DNA of 64,000 bases from Bacillus sp. FJAT-29790 (GTDB lineage: Bacteria; Bacillota; Bacilli; Bacillales; Cytobacillaceae), in contig NZ_JAHNZZ010000001.1 of the NCBI RefSeq assembly GCF_019039215.1, forward strand, positions 2,934,407 to 2,998,406, written 5' to 3'. The position numbers were made by a program, and so were the translations under genes. Shown in pieces: positions 1-8,448 of this stretch. The notes under the pieces were generated by a model. The model was not told the origin of the DNA. It ran no database searches and was given only the letters and a program-made list of their open reading frames with translations. The first letter of the stretch is position 1. Each line of letters starts with the position of its first letter.

Positions 1-7
1 CTCGCGA

Positions 8-30
8 TAACAACAAACTTTACGAAAACA
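8..30. repeat. End of a dispersed intergenic repeat (cut by window edge)
   Basis: The stretch ends in CAACAAACTTTACGAAAAC. Nearly the same ending is seen at about 3,946, 8,422 and 62,855, so the window begins inside one more copy of the dispersed repeat described at those places. The rest lies outside the window. Confidence 0.55.
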
Positions 31-32
31 GT

Positions 33-188
33 CTACTTCTTTATAGAAATCGGCCCACATGAACTTGTACAGGATTTTTTTGCCGAGCAGCTTGCACATT
101 TTCCCTGCTTTGACTTTTTGATAAACTTGATTAAACTCCAGCTGGCATATCCAAAAATCAGCCCGCCAATAATGAAGTTTACAACCAT
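33..188 (-). CDS. FeoB-associated Cys-rich membrane protein
   Basis: A 51-residue ORF with one N-terminal membrane helix (about residues 3-23) followed by a lysine-rich stretch and the cysteine cluster CASCSAKKSCTSSC. This layout is that of the small FeoB-associated Cys-rich proteins found behind feoB in Firmicutes. It lies 24 bp downstream of feoB on the same strand, so it is probably the third gene of the feoA-feoB operon. The cysteines could bind iron or act in a redox step, but the role is not established. Starts at ATG 188 after a GGAAGTG-type ribosome site. Confidence 0.85.
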   Translation of the reverse strand: MVVNFIIGGLIFGYASWSLIKFIKKSKQGKCASCSAKKSCTSSCGPISIKK

Positions 189-212
189 TTCATTCACTTC
201 CTTCTCGTTTTT

Positions 213-2213
213 TCAAGAAAATCCAAGTAGCTTTCCACCTTGATAAATAATAAGTGCTAGAAGATAAGCGATGAACAGCGCATAACCAATCGAAAACGTC
301 GTCCATTTCTTTGAGCCTGTTTCTTTATAAATGGTCGCAACTGTTGCTAGGCATGGAATGTACAAAAGAATGAATACCATGAAACTGTATGCTGCCAAAG
401 GAGTGAAATGACTGGCAAGCAATCCCTGCAAGCTTGCTTCATCTGGAACGAAGTAAATAATATTCATTGTTGAAATAATGGCTTCTTTTGCTAAAAATCC
501 TGTGATAAGCGACGCCCCTGCTTGCCAAGAATTAAATCCGATCGGTTCGAACATTGGCGCAAAAACACCACCAACTGCCGCCAAATAGCTATCATCTAAA
601 TCCACATTTAACCCGCTTGGTCCTGCATAAGATAATAGCCAAATAAATACGGAACCTGCAAAAATAAATGTACCTGCTTTCTTAATAAAGCCTTTCCCTT
701 TATCCCATGTGCTTCTCCATAAAGCCTGAAATTGCGGCAATCGATATGGCGGCAGTTCAATGACAAATAATGAACTCTCTCCTTTTAAAATAGTTGAGGA
801 GAAAATTTTGGCTAGAATTAACGCAACGACAATCCCGAGTACATAAAGAGACAAAACAATAAAAGCTTTATGGTGAACAAAAAAAGCGCCGACAAATAAT
901 GCATAAATGGGTAAACGTGCCGAACAGGACATTAAAGGAGTTAATAGAATCGTCAGCAGCCGCTCCTTCGGGGTTTCAATTGTTCTAGCTGCCATAATGC
1001 CCGGTACATTGCATCCAAAACCGATCATCATTGGGATAAAGGCTTTTCCGTTAAGTCCGACAAATTCCATCAATCGATCCATTACGAGTGCCACTCGCGC
1101 CATATAACCCGAATCCTCAAGCAATGAAATGAAGAAAAAAAGGATAAAAATTTGCGGAACAAAAACGAGAACTCCCCCAACCCCTGCTACAATTCCATCC
1201 AGTATTAAAGATTGAATAAATTCAGAAGCACCAGCTGCTTGCAGCACAGTTTCAATTGCACCAGCTAAAGTGACCGTAATGAAGCCCTCCAGCAAATCTG
1301 ATAAAGGAAGTCCAAGCCAATCAAACGTTAACATAAACATGAAATACATAAGGAAGAGGAAAATTGGCATGCCTGCAAATTTATTAGTAACGATCGCATC
1401 AATCTTTTCTGATAAAGGAATCTTCATCTGATTTCTTTTTATCGCTGCATCCGCTATGATTCTATCAATCTTCTCTTTTCTTTTTTGAAAAACCAACTGT
1501 TCCAATGACTTGCCACAGTCTCTTCTCACTTTATCCTCAACCGATTGAATAAAGCTTTTGAGCGTCTCAGCGTTTATATATCCTTGCACATATTTCTCTA
1601 CATATTTATTACCTTCGAATAATTGTAAAGCAAGCCATCTGGATCTTCCCGTTTTTCCTTCTAGCAGACGACTAAAATTTACTATCGCTTCTTCAATAAC
1701 CTTCCCATAATAAACAAAATTCTCCCTCGGCTCAGGCGGTAATTTTTCTGTGACAAGGTCGGCCAAGTAATCACAGCCTTTGCCTGTTCTTGCAATGACA
1801 GGAGCTACAGGAATACCTAATTGGGCAGATAGATTCTCAGGTTCTATCTGGATCCCTCTATTTAAAGCAACATCCATCATATTTAAACCAATAATGACAG
1901 GCTGCCCGTATTCTAAAAGCTGAATGGATAAATGTAAATTCCTTTCCAGTTGAGACGCATCAATAATATTGATCATTTTATCAACATGTTCGGATAAGAG
2001 GTATTGCGTGACTACTCCCTCATCTTTAGATAATGGATTTAAAGAATAAATTCCGGGCAAATCAATTAGCTTTTCCTGATTATTCTTGAATAGCCCTACT
2101 TTCTTTTCAACCGTAACCCCGCTCCAATTGCCGACATATTCATAGGACCCTGTCAAATTATTAAACAGCGATGTTTTTCCCGTATTTGGATTACCTATTA
2201 AAGCAATGTCCAT
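213..2213 (-). CDS. feoB: Ferrous iron transporter FeoB
   Basis: Inner-membrane Fe(II) uptake protein with an N-terminal GTPase domain. The P-loop GNPNTGKT is at residues 7-14, the G3 motif DLPG and the G4 motif NMMD follow, then a helical linker and a C-terminal multi-helix transport domain with two Gate-type repeats. At 666 residues it has the normal family length. The chosen ATG (2,213) overlaps the feoA stop codon by one base, which fits translational coupling; an 18-residue upstream extension in the same frame has no homology and was left out. Expression is probably controlled by the Fur site upstream of feoA. Confidence 0.97.
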   Translation of the reverse strand: MDIALIGNPNTGKTSLFNNLTGSYEYVGNWSGVTVEKKVGLFKNNQEKLIDLPGIYSLNPLSKDEGVVTQYLLSEHVDKMINIIDASQLERNLHLSIQLLEYGQPVIIGLNMMDVALNRGIQIEPENLSAQLGIPVAPVIARTGKGCDYLADLVTEKLPPEPRENFVYYGKVIEEAIVNFSRLLEGKTGRSRWLALQLFEGNKYVEKYVQGYINAETLKSFIQSVEDKVRRDCGKSLEQLVFQKRKEKIDRIIADAAIKRNQMKIPLSEKIDAIVTNKFAGMPIFLFLMYFMFMLTFDWLGLPLSDLLEGFITVTLAGAIETVLQAAGASEFIQSLILDGIVAGVGGVLVFVPQIFILFFFISLLEDSGYMARVALVMDRLMEFVGLNGKAFIPMMIGFGCNVPGIMAARTIETPKERLLTILLTPLMSCSARLPIYALFVGAFFVHHKAFIVLSLYVLGIVVALILAKIFSSTILKGESSLFVIELPPYRLPQFQALWRSTWDKGKGFIKKAGTFIFAGSVFIWLLSYAGPSGLNVDLDDSYLAAVGGVFAPMFEPIGFNSWQAGASLITGFLAKEAIISTMNIIYFVPDEASLQGLLASHFTPLAAYSFMVFILLYIPCLATVATIYKETGSKKWTTFSIGYALFIAYLLALIIYQGGKLLGFS

Positions 2214-2446
2214 TACAATCTCTCCACTTCGATTTGGATCGCTTCTTTTCTGCGGATACCGACGCATTGACCGGAAGATTCAACCATCACCGGGCCGCCA
2301 AAAGGCAGGAAGCATTTAATACACACTTCGGCTCCTTCCGTAATGCCCAGATCAAGCAATCTCCTTCTAACTAAATGATCAATGCCAGAAACATCAAGTA
2401 TCCTGCCCTTTTCGCCTTTTTTTAATTTTCCAAGCATCCTATTCAC
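2213..2446 (-). CDS. feoA: Ferrous iron transport protein FeoA
   Basis: A 77-residue cytosolic protein of the FeoA family (small SH3-like beta barrel), which supports FeoB-dependent Fe(II) uptake. Typical features are the L.DLGI.EG..V motif in the middle and GGPVMVE towards the end. It is the first gene of the feo operon and its stop overlaps the feoB start. Start is GTG 2,446; ATG 2,437 is an alternative that would remove three residues. A Fur box lies about 25 bp upstream. Confidence 0.93.
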   Translation of the reverse strand: MNRMLGKLKKGEKGRILDVSGIDHLVRRRLLDLGITEGAEVCIKCFLPFGGPVMVESSGQCVGIRRKEAIQIEVERL

Positions 2447-2470
2447 CCGATCTCATCAGATTATTTTAAT

Positions 2471-2493
2471 TGAGAATGATTATCTTTATTATA
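2471..2493 (-). promoter_or_regulatory. Fur box and -10 element of the feo operon
   Basis: TGAGAATGATTATCT (2,471-2,485) fits the 7-1-7 Fur box of Bacillus (TGATAAT-N-ATTATCA) with two mismatches. On the minus strand a perfect TATAAT (2,488-2,493) sits directly upstream, so the box covers the likely transcription start. This predicts repression of feoAB by iron-loaded Fur. I see no strong -35. Confidence 0.8.
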
Positions 2494-2678
2494 TCAAGTT
2501 ATTACAAACAATACTGTAATAAAAATCAACAAATTATTGAAAAGTTCGAAATCGAAATCTGAAGTAATTTATCGAAATATTTTTTTATTTCGATTCAATT
2601 CGACAAAGGAAATTTGCAAAAAGGCTCGAAGTTTATACTAGTGTAAAAAATATGTTGAAATGAAGACTGGTGGTTAAT

Positions 2679-3833
2679 ATGTTTACAAAAACAAATGAAA
2701 AGATACTAGCGTTTTTACATGAAAACAAAGAGCTCTTGCTCCTTGAATGGGGGGAAAAGAAAATAATCTCCAAAGAGGAGCCTTTTAAACATAAAATGCA
2801 GGAAAACGGAGAATTAATGTTTTATCTTGTTTATCAAAGCTTGATGGAAGAAGATGATGAATTAGAAGAAAGGATTCGCACGCTTGCTCATACTGTTGCA
2901 GACCAACGAGTGGAAGCAGAAGTTAATCTTGGTGAATTTGTTTATAATGTGAATCTTGGCCGTTCAATTATTCAAAACTATTTAAATAAAATGAGATTGA
3001 GCAGGTGGGAGCTGCAAGAACAATTAGAACATATTAATTCCTGTTTCGATCGCTTTCTCTATTATTCCGTCTCCCATTATAGCGATGTAAAAAATCAAAT
3101 CATCCAGGAAAAGACCCAATTTATTGACACAAGCCATAAAGACAGACTGACTTTGCTAGGGCAAATGACCTCTAGCTTCATCCACGAATTTCGTAACCCA
3201 CTCACCTCTGTACAAGGATTTATCCAGCTGCTCAAAGCAGAAAATCCCGAAATGAAATATTTGGATATCATTTCAATTGAATTAGGACAGTTAAACTTTC
3301 AGATATCCCAGTTTCTTCTGCTATCCAAAAAGGAATTGATTGGAAAGGAGAAAATTACTTTTTCTTTAAATGAATTACTTGAAGAAGTATTAATCTTCTT
3401 ATACCCAAGCATTTTAGACGGAAAAGTTACGATCGTGAAAAATTGGCAAGAAGAAATTTATCTTCACGGATATGCTGATGAAATTAGACAGGTGCTAATA
3501 AACATTATCTTTAATGCCATTGACGTTCTGAACCCGTTCACAACTGATCCCCTGATTGAAATTAATTGTTACCAACTCGGAGACTCTCATGTTAAGCTTA
3601 ATATTGCCAACAATGGACCGCGGATCCCAGCGGATATTGTACAGTCCATTTTCGAACCTTTTGTTACGACAAAAACGCTCGGTACGGGGCTTGGCCTATT
3701 TGTTTGTAAAGAAATCATCGAAAAACATAAAGGAAATCTTACATGCGAAACGCAATCAGAAATGACGGTTTTCAGCATCACGCTTCCAATTGCTGAAGGA
3801 AATGAATTTGAGGCCGACTCCTCTAACGCCTGA
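2679..3833 (+). CDS. Orphan sensor histidine kinase, sporulation-kinase type
   Basis: Cytosolic histidine kinase of 384 residues with no membrane segment. The N-terminal ~150 residues are helical and resemble the HisK_N sensor domain of Bacillus sporulation kinases (inference from pattern only). A HisKA box with SSFIHEFRNPLTS follows at about residue 167, then the N box (NIIFNAID), G1 (NNGPRIP) and G2 (GTGLGLFVCKEII). No response regulator is adjacent, which is usual for kinases feeding the Spo0F phosphorelay. ATG 2,679 is preferred over GTG 2,670 because CTGGTGG lies at the right distance. A terminator overlaps the stop codon. Confidence 0.85.
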   Translation: MFTKTNEKILAFLHENKELLLLEWGEKKIISKEEPFKHKMQENGELMFYLVYQSLMEEDDELEERIRTLAHTVADQRVEAEVNLGEFVYNVNLGRSIIQNYLNKMRLSRWELQEQLEHINSCFDRFLYYSVSHYSDVKNQIIQEKTQFIDTSHKDRLTLLGQMTSSFIHEFRNPLTSVQGFIQLLKAENPEMKYLDIISIELGQLNFQISQFLLLSKKELIGKEKITFSLNELLEEVLIFLYPSILDGKVTIVKNWQEEIYLHGYADEIRQVLINIIFNAIDVLNPFTTDPLIEINCYQLGDSHVKLNIANNGPRIPADIVQSIFEPFVTTKTLGTGLGLFVCKEIIEKHKGNLTCETQSEMTVFSITLPIAEGNEFEADSSNA

Positions 3834-3848
3834 GTCGGCCTTGTTTTT
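3812..3848 (+). terminator. Rho-independent terminator of the kinase gene
   Basis: Nine-bp perfect stem GGCCGACTC/GAGTCGGCC around an 11-nt loop, followed by TTGTTTTT. The stem starts inside the last codons of the kinase gene. Confidence 0.9.
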
Positions 3849-3861
3849 ATCTAAGTCTATA

Positions 3862-3964
3862 TTCTAAATGACTGTTGTTTTTAAATAGGTTTATATGAAG
3901 GTGATTGGAGCGGAAATCAACTTCACCTCTTTTGTGTTAATAGCAACAAAGTTTACGAAAACAG
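3862..3964. repeat. Core-less copy of the dispersed inverted-repeat element
   Basis: The flanks match the element at 62,657-62,876 (GTTGTTTTTAAATAGG on the left, AATAGCAACAAAGTTTAC on the right), but the GC-rich core is absent. Left and right halves are imperfect inverted repeats (GAAGGTGATT/AATCAACTTC). It looks like a copy that lost its core between the short repeats GGAGCGGA and GAAGCGGA, or a minimal form of the family. Confidence 0.7.
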
Positions 3965-3989
3965 GCTTTTCTAAAAAGGAGAGTTGTCT

Positions 3990-4532
3990 GTGTTTACATT
4001 AAAAGTTGATCAGGAAATTGAGTTGCAGTTATTTCAATTACACCATTCAGAAGAGCTCTTTCAACTAGTGGATCGCAATCGGTATCATTTAAGAAGGTGG
4101 CTTCCTTGGGTTGATACGATGTCTTCTCCTGTTCAGTATCATTCGATTATTCCAATGTGGCTCAAACAATTTGCAGATAATAATGGGTTTAATACAGGGA
4201 TTCGATATCATGGAAAGCTTGTTGGGGCAGCAGGTTTCCATCAAGTCGATTGGAATAATAAACAGACGAGTATGGGCTATTACCTTGCCGCGGGCTATGA
4301 AGGCAAAGGAATTATGACAAGAACCGTTCAAGCCCTTGTCAATCACGCCTTTTTAGATTTACAACTAAACCGGGTTGAAATCCGCTGTGGAGTCAGAAAT
4401 ATGAAAAGCCGAGCGATTCCCGAAAGACTAGGCTTTGCCCAAGAAGGCATCATTCGTGACGGTGAGTTTCTTTATGATCATTATCATGATCTGGCGGTTT
4501 ACAGCATGCTTGCACGGGAATGGGGAAATTAA
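3990..4532 (+). CDS. RimJ/RimL-family GNAT N-acetyltransferase
   Basis: A 180-residue GNAT acetyltransferase resembling Bacillus YdaF, a family that acetylates ribosomal-protein N termini or other amines using acetyl-CoA. Visible motifs are LRRWLPWVD near the N terminus, the acetyl-CoA loop region GYEGKGIMTR, and the closing NRVEIRC..NMKSRAIPERLGF..EG. GTG 3,990 is chosen because AAGGAG is 7 nt upstream; TTG 3,984 is too close to it. Single-gene unit with its own terminator. Confidence 0.88.
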   Translation: MFTLKVDQEIELQLFQLHHSEELFQLVDRNRYHLRRWLPWVDTMSSPVQYHSIIPMWLKQFADNNGFNTGIRYHGKLVGAAGFHQVDWNNKQTSMGYYLAAGYEGKGIMTRTVQALVNHAFLDLQLNRVEIRCGVRNMKSRAIPERLGFAQEGIIRDGEFLYDHYHDLAVYSMLAREWGN

Positions 4533-4539
4533 ACGAAAG

Positions 4540-4562
4540 GCAGTCCGAGGACTGCTTTTTTT
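4540..4562 (+). terminator. Terminator after the acetyltransferase
   Basis: GCAGTCC-GA-GGACTGC followed by seven T residues. Confidence 0.92.
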
Positions 4563-4632
4563 AATTCAAGGCTCTATAATGAAATGTTTTTATATAGATA
4601 TTTGTAAAAAAATACGTTTACGGGAAAAGTAT

Positions 4633-4668
4633 ATGGAGGGAGGTGAATACTCCTTACATATTTTGTGA
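4633..4668 (+). promoter_or_regulatory. Leader with 11-codon ORF upstream of the first CorC gene
   Basis: ATG 4,633 opens an 11-codon reading frame ending in TGA (4,666-4,668), just before the ribosome site of the transporter gene. It contains GGAGGTGA...CTCCTTAC (4,639-4,657), which recurs at 6,719-6,734 at a similar distance in front of the paralogous gene. The shared motif can pair with itself (GGAG/CTCC) and carries an ideal Shine-Dalgarno sequence. A leader-peptide or RNA control is an inference. Confidence 0.35.
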
Positions 4669-4676
4669 GGATATAT

Positions 4677-5966
4677 ATGATACTCAATATTTTTCTTTTA
4701 TTTCTTTTAATAGCGCTAACGGCCTTTTTTGTTGCTTGTGAATTTGCAATGGTGAAAGTACGTACATCCCGGATTGATCAATTACTCGCGGAAGGAAACG
4801 TGAAAGCTAGAGCCGCGAAAAAAGTGATCTCAAGTCTTGATGAATATTTGTCGGCATGCCAGCTTGGAATAACAATTACAGCTCTAGGTCTTGGCTGGCT
4901 TGGAGAGCCGACAATTGAAAAGCTATTGGCGCCTGTTTTTGCCAGACTTGAACTTCAGCCACAGTTAACTCATATTCTCACTTTTATAATTGCCTTTTCA
5001 CTTGTCACTTTTTTACATGTGGTCATTGGTGAGCTCTCTCCAAAGACTTTTGCGATTCAAAGAGCAGAAGCAATTACTTTAAGATTTGCACAGCCTTTAA
5101 TTTTGTTTTATAAAATCATGTATCCGTTTATATGGGCATTAAATGGGTCCGCGCGGTTTGTGAGTGGTTTGTTTGGGTTAAAACCAGTTTCAGAAAATGA
5201 AATCGCCCATTCAGAGGAAGAATTACGAATTATTTTATCCGAGAGCTTTAAAAGCGGAGCAATCAATCAATCGGAATATAAGTATGTAGATCGAATTTTT
5301 GAATTTGACAATCGACTCGCAAAGGAAGTGATGGTTCCACGAACGGAAATCGTTAGTTTAGATGAGAATGCACCCCTTTCAGAAGTCCTGCAAATTGTTA
5401 TGAATGAAAGATATACGAGGTATCCGGTAACTGGCGGCGATAAAGATACGATTCTTGGCCTAATTAATGTGAAAGAAATTTTAACCGACTGTATTCGTAA
5501 AAAGTGTGAAGAGGAAAAGCCATTAGGACAGTATATAAAACCAGTAATTAGGGTGATTGAAACGATACCAATTCATGACCTTCTTTTAAAAATGCAAAAA
5601 GAACGCTCACAAATGGCGATTTTATCTGATGAGTACGGCGGGACCGCAGGATTAGTAACGACAGAAGATATTCTCGAAGAAATCGTTGGTGAAATTCGTG
5701 ATGAATTTGATATGGATGAGCTGCCACTCGTACAGAAACTGGATAATGACCATTATATTTTAGATGCGAAGCTCCTGATTTCAGAAACAAACGATTTACT
5801 CGGAACGGATTTATATGAAGACGAGGTCGATACCCTTGGAGGATGGATCTTGACCCAAAAATTTGATCTAGAAAAGGGCGACGCCATTGAGCAGGAGGGA
5901 TTTCAGTTTATCATCAGCGAAATTGAAGGCCATCACATATCATATATTGAGGTCAAAAAAACTTAA
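4677..5966 (+). CDS. yhdP: CNNM/CorC-family transporter (YhdP/MpfA-like)
   Basis: Membrane protein of 429 residues: DUF21 transmembrane domain (about residues 1-190, three or four helices, [13 protein letters not shown]), a CBS pair (about 205-330, with [10 protein letters not shown] and [11 protein letters not shown]) and a C-terminal CorC_HlyC domain. B. subtilis YhdP (MpfA) of this family is a Mg2+ efflux protein, so metal export is the likely job. It is followed by a MerR gene and a second CorC paralog, the same order as yhdP-yhdQ-yhdT in B. subtilis. ATG 4,677 follows GAGG at 6 nt; GTG 4,665 is the alternative. Confidence 0.88.
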   Translation: MILNIFLLFLLIALTAFFVACEFAMVKVRTSRIDQLLAEGNVKARAAKKVISSLDEYLSACQLGITITALGLGWLGEPTIEKLLAPVFARLELQPQLTHILTFIIAFSLVTFLHVVIGELSPKTFAIQRAEAITLRFAQPLILFYKIMYPFIWALNGSARFVSGLFGLKPVSENEIAHSEEELRIILSESFKSGAINQSEYKYVDRIFEFDNRLAKEVMVPRTEIVSLDENAPLSEVLQIVMNERYTRYPVTGGDKDTILGLINVKEILTDCIRKKCEEEKPLGQYIKPVIRVIETIPIHDLLLKMQKERSQMAILSDEYGGTAGLVTTEDILEEIVGEIRDEFDMDELPLVQKLDNDHYILDAKLLISETNDLLGTDLYEDEVDTLGGWILTQKFDLEKGDAIEQEGFQFIISEIEGHHISYIEVKKT

Positions 5967-6040
5967 ACTGATTCAGGTGCCTATAAAGAGAGTTTGGCAA
6001 CCATCAAACTCTTAATATGGGCTTCCTTGAATCAGTTTTA
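5965..6040 (+). terminator. Nested hairpin structure after the first CorC gene
   Basis: Outer arms AAACTGATTCAGG and CCTTGAATCAGTTT (one-base bulge) enclose an inner hairpin GAGTTTG/TCAAACTC. It begins at the stop codon. Probably a terminator or stabilising structure, although the T-run is short. Confidence 0.5.
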
Positions 6041-6279
6041 CTGTTTCCTGAAAATTTCGGTTCATTTTTGCAATGCTATCTAATAAAATAGATATAATTA
6101 CTATTCCCAAACCGCTACGTTTGACTGTATGGTTTTAACTAACATATAATAATTTTATGCTACTCATATGTGGGCCAATTTTACTCGAAAAAAGGTGCAT
6201 ATAGCATGATAAATGATCGCAGTTCGGTTGCGCTCATACCACCATATTTTTTAAAATAAATAATAATTGGGGTGATCCG
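6041..6279 (+). promoter_or_regulatory. Promoter of the MerR/CorC transcription unit
   Basis: Most of the 310-bp gap between yhdP and the MerR gene. It holds the sigma-A promoter TTGACT (6,121-6,126), 18 bp, TATAAT (6,145-6,150). An 18-bp spacer is usual rather than the 19-20 bp of MerR-activated promoters. No other gene was seen. Confidence 0.6.
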
Positions 6280-6698
6280 ATGGGGCAGTTTATCGTATCG
6301 GCGAATTAGCGGCTATCGCAAACGTTTCAAAACGAACCATTGATTATTATACAAACATCGGGCTCATTCAGGCCGAGCGCACGAAATCGAATTATCGAAT
6401 TTATTCAGAAGACGTACTTTCTGACCTTAGATTTATAGAAGAATGCAAAAATATGCATTTTCCGTTAGATGAAATTAAGAGAAAGCTAGAGTTAAAGTCG
6501 AAATTAAATACGCAAACAAGGGACGTAGAGAAGCAGATCGATGCGGTTACCCAGCAAATCAAGCAACTTCATAATGAAATAAACGTTCTGCTGCCGCTTA
6601 TTAATCGCTTAGATGCAGAACAAAAGGGCGACCTCTCGAAAAAGCTCAATACAGAAGGTTCAACATTAATCCAATCCCTTGTGAGCTTAACAAGTTAA
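6280..6698 (+). pseudogene. yhdQ: MerR-family regulator with one-base frameshift (YhdQ-like)
   Basis: From base ~6,293 on, the frame encodes a typical MerR protein: YRIGELA.IANVSKRTIDYYT..GLI (helix-turn-helix), ..NYRIYSEDVLSDLRFIEECK, then a coiled-coil dimerisation helix. No start codon exists in this frame after the upstream stop. The only plausible ATG (6,280, with GGGGTGATCCG before it) is one base out of phase, and 6,280-6,698 is 419 bp. One additional T in the TTT run at 6,289 would give MGQFYRIGEL.... So this is either a recent frameshift mutation or a base error. In B. subtilis the gene at this place is yhdQ/cueR. Confidence 0.75.
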
Positions 6699-6718
6699 TT
6701 CTATTTTCCATATTATCA

Positions 6719-6734
6719 GGAGGTGACTCCTTAC
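6719..6734 (+). promoter_or_regulatory. Leader motif shared with the first CorC gene
   Basis: GGAGGTGA-CTCCTTAC, 29 bp upstream of the TTG start at 6,763. It matches the motif at 4,639-4,657 before the paralogous gene. No start codon lies at a normal distance behind this ideal ribosome site, so its role is unclear. Confidence 0.35.
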
Positions 6735-6762
6735 CCGAATATAACGGGCTAAGGGAACTTAT

Positions 6763-8109
6763 TTGGACATATTAAACTTGGTTATTATAGCCATTTTAAT
6801 TGCTTTGACGGCATTTTTTGTTGCTTCTGAATTTGCCATTGTAAAGATAAGAAGTTCAAGAATTGATCAATTAGTTGAAGAAGGTAATAAAAGCGCGATA
6901 CAAGCAAGAAAAGTGATTAGCAATTTGGATGAGTATTTGTCAGCATGTCAATTAGGGATTACCATTACAGCCCTAGGAATTGGTTGGCTTGGAGAACCGA
7001 CAATCGCCCATTTTCTTCACCCGATTTTCGAACAACTACACATTCCTGACTCTGCATCTCAAATCCTTTCAATCGGAATTGCATTTGCTTTTATAACCTT
7101 CATACACGTTGTGATAGGAGAATTAGCGCCAAAAACACTCGCGATTCAAAAGGCAGAAACAGTCACTTTATTGACCGCTCGTCCGTTAATTTGGTTTTAT
7201 CGGATGATGTACCCATTCATTTGGGTATTAAATGGATCAGCACGCCTCATTACTGGATTATTTGGTCTAAAGCCTGTTTCCGAACACGAATTGGCGCATT
7301 CAGAAGAAGAACTTCGTATCATTTTGTCAGAAAGCTATGAAAGTGGCGAAATCAACCAATCAGAGTTTAAGTATGTAAATAAAATATTTGAGTTTGATAA
7401 CCGCATTGCGAAAGAAATTATGGTCCCAAGAACGGAGATCGTTTCATTTTCAAAGGATGACACGCTGGATAGTTTTTTACAGACGGTTTATGAAGAAAAA
7501 TACACACGCTATCCAATTATTGATGGGGATAAGGACCATATTATCGGGCTTGTGAATATTAAAGAAGTTATGACCGATTTAATTAAGAATCGGCAAGTAA
7601 CAGTTAATAAACTTGAATCATATACCCGTCCGATTATTCGAGTTATTGATACAATTCCGATCCATAATCTCCTCCTTAAGATGCAAAAGGAACGAATTCA
7701 TATGGCCATCTTAATGGATGAATATGGAGGAACATCTGGCCTCGTAACAGTTGAAGATATTCTTGAAGAGATTGTTGGTGAGATCCGTGATGAGTTTGAT
7801 ATGGATGAAGTACCAGAGGTTCGCAAAGTAAAAGACGGACACTATCTCATCGATTCTAAAGTGCTCGTAAGTGAAGTAAGTGAATTACTTGGCATTGAAA
7901 TCAATGATGAAGATGTAGATACGATCGGCGGCTGGATCTTAACGGAAAATTACGAAGCAAAACAGGGAGATAGCATTCAACTTGAGTCCTATACTTTCAA
8001 GATTGTTGATATGGAAGACCATCATATTAAATACATCGAGGTAACACCTATTGAGGAAAATGAAAGCTCACCTCAATCACTGCCTTTGACAGAAACGCAA
8101 GTGGTTTAG
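6763..8109 (+). CDS. yhdT: CNNM/CorC-family transporter (YhdT-like)
   Basis: Paralog of the protein at 4,677, 448 residues, with the same order: DUF21 membrane domain (FFVASEFAIVKIR), CBS pair (KEIMVPRTEI, DEYGGTSGLVT) and CorC_HlyC domain. The two proteins are alike over the whole length; this one has a longer acidic/proline tail. A divalent-metal (Mg2+/Co2+) efflux role is inferred from the family. TTG start with AAGGGA 6 nt upstream. Probably transcribed together with the MerR gene and ended by a strong terminator. Confidence 0.88.
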   Translation: MDILNLVIIAILIALTAFFVASEFAIVKIRSSRIDQLVEEGNKSAIQARKVISNLDEYLSACQLGITITALGIGWLGEPTIAHFLHPIFEQLHIPDSASQILSIGIAFAFITFIHVVIGELAPKTLAIQKAETVTLLTARPLIWFYRMMYPFIWVLNGSARLITGLFGLKPVSEHELAHSEEELRIILSESYESGEINQSEFKYVNKIFEFDNRIAKEIMVPRTEIVSFSKDDTLDSFLQTVYEEKYTRYPIIDGDKDHIIGLVNIKEVMTDLIKNRQVTVNKLESYTRPIIRVIDTIPIHNLLLKMQKERIHMAILMDEYGGTSGLVTVEDILEEIVGEIRDEFDMDEVPEVRKVKDGHYLIDSKVLVSEVSELLGIEINDEDVDTIGGWILTENYEAKQGDSIQLESYTFKIVDMEDHHIKYIEVTPIEENESSPQSLPLTETQVV

Positions 8110-8125
8110 ATCTGGGAGCTAGACA

Positions 8126-8161
8126 AAAGGAAATCAGCGAACCTGCTGATTTCCTTTTTTT
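8126..8161 (+). terminator. Terminator after the second CorC gene
   Basis: AAGGAAATCAGC/GCTGATTTCCTT, 12-bp perfect stem with a 6-nt loop, then a T-run. Confidence 0.95.
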
Positions 8162-8195
8162 ATTTTTTACTTTTGGCTCATTTCTAGCCTTCTAA

Positions 8196-8446
8196 GATTG
8201 CCCGTTGATTTCCGCTTCGGGCTCTTGCTTTCTCCGCGGGGAGGAACGGGAGCCTCCTCGGCGTTACCGCCTGTGGGGTCTCCCGTTCCCCCTATTCCCG
8301 CAGGACACTGAATTTAAATCCTTGAATTGCCCACGCACGAAGGAAGTCCGATAGCATTTTCGAGGAGTCAAGTGCCCTCCGCTCCAATCAACTCAGATTA
8401 TTAAATAAAAATCGTATTTTAAAAGCAACAAACTTTACGAAAACTT
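8196..8446. repeat. GC-rich dispersed intergenic repeat, core inverted
   Basis: Fills the gap between two convergent genes. It starts GTTGATTTCCGCTTC and has a GC-rich core (8,215-8,300) whose reverse complement matches the core at 62,720-62,830 (ACCCCACAGGCG, GCCGAGGAGGCTC, CCGCGG). It ends with AGCAACAAACTTTACGAAAAC like the other copies. The core lies in the opposite direction relative to the right flank, possible because the outer parts are inverted repeats. No ORF. Confidence 0.75.
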
Positions 8447-8448
8447 CC

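Noticed and set aside
4633-4676. Known manganese or magnesium riboswitch before the CorC genes
   Set aside because: Upstream DNA is short and lacks recognisable conserved cores of yybP-ykoY or M-box RNAs.
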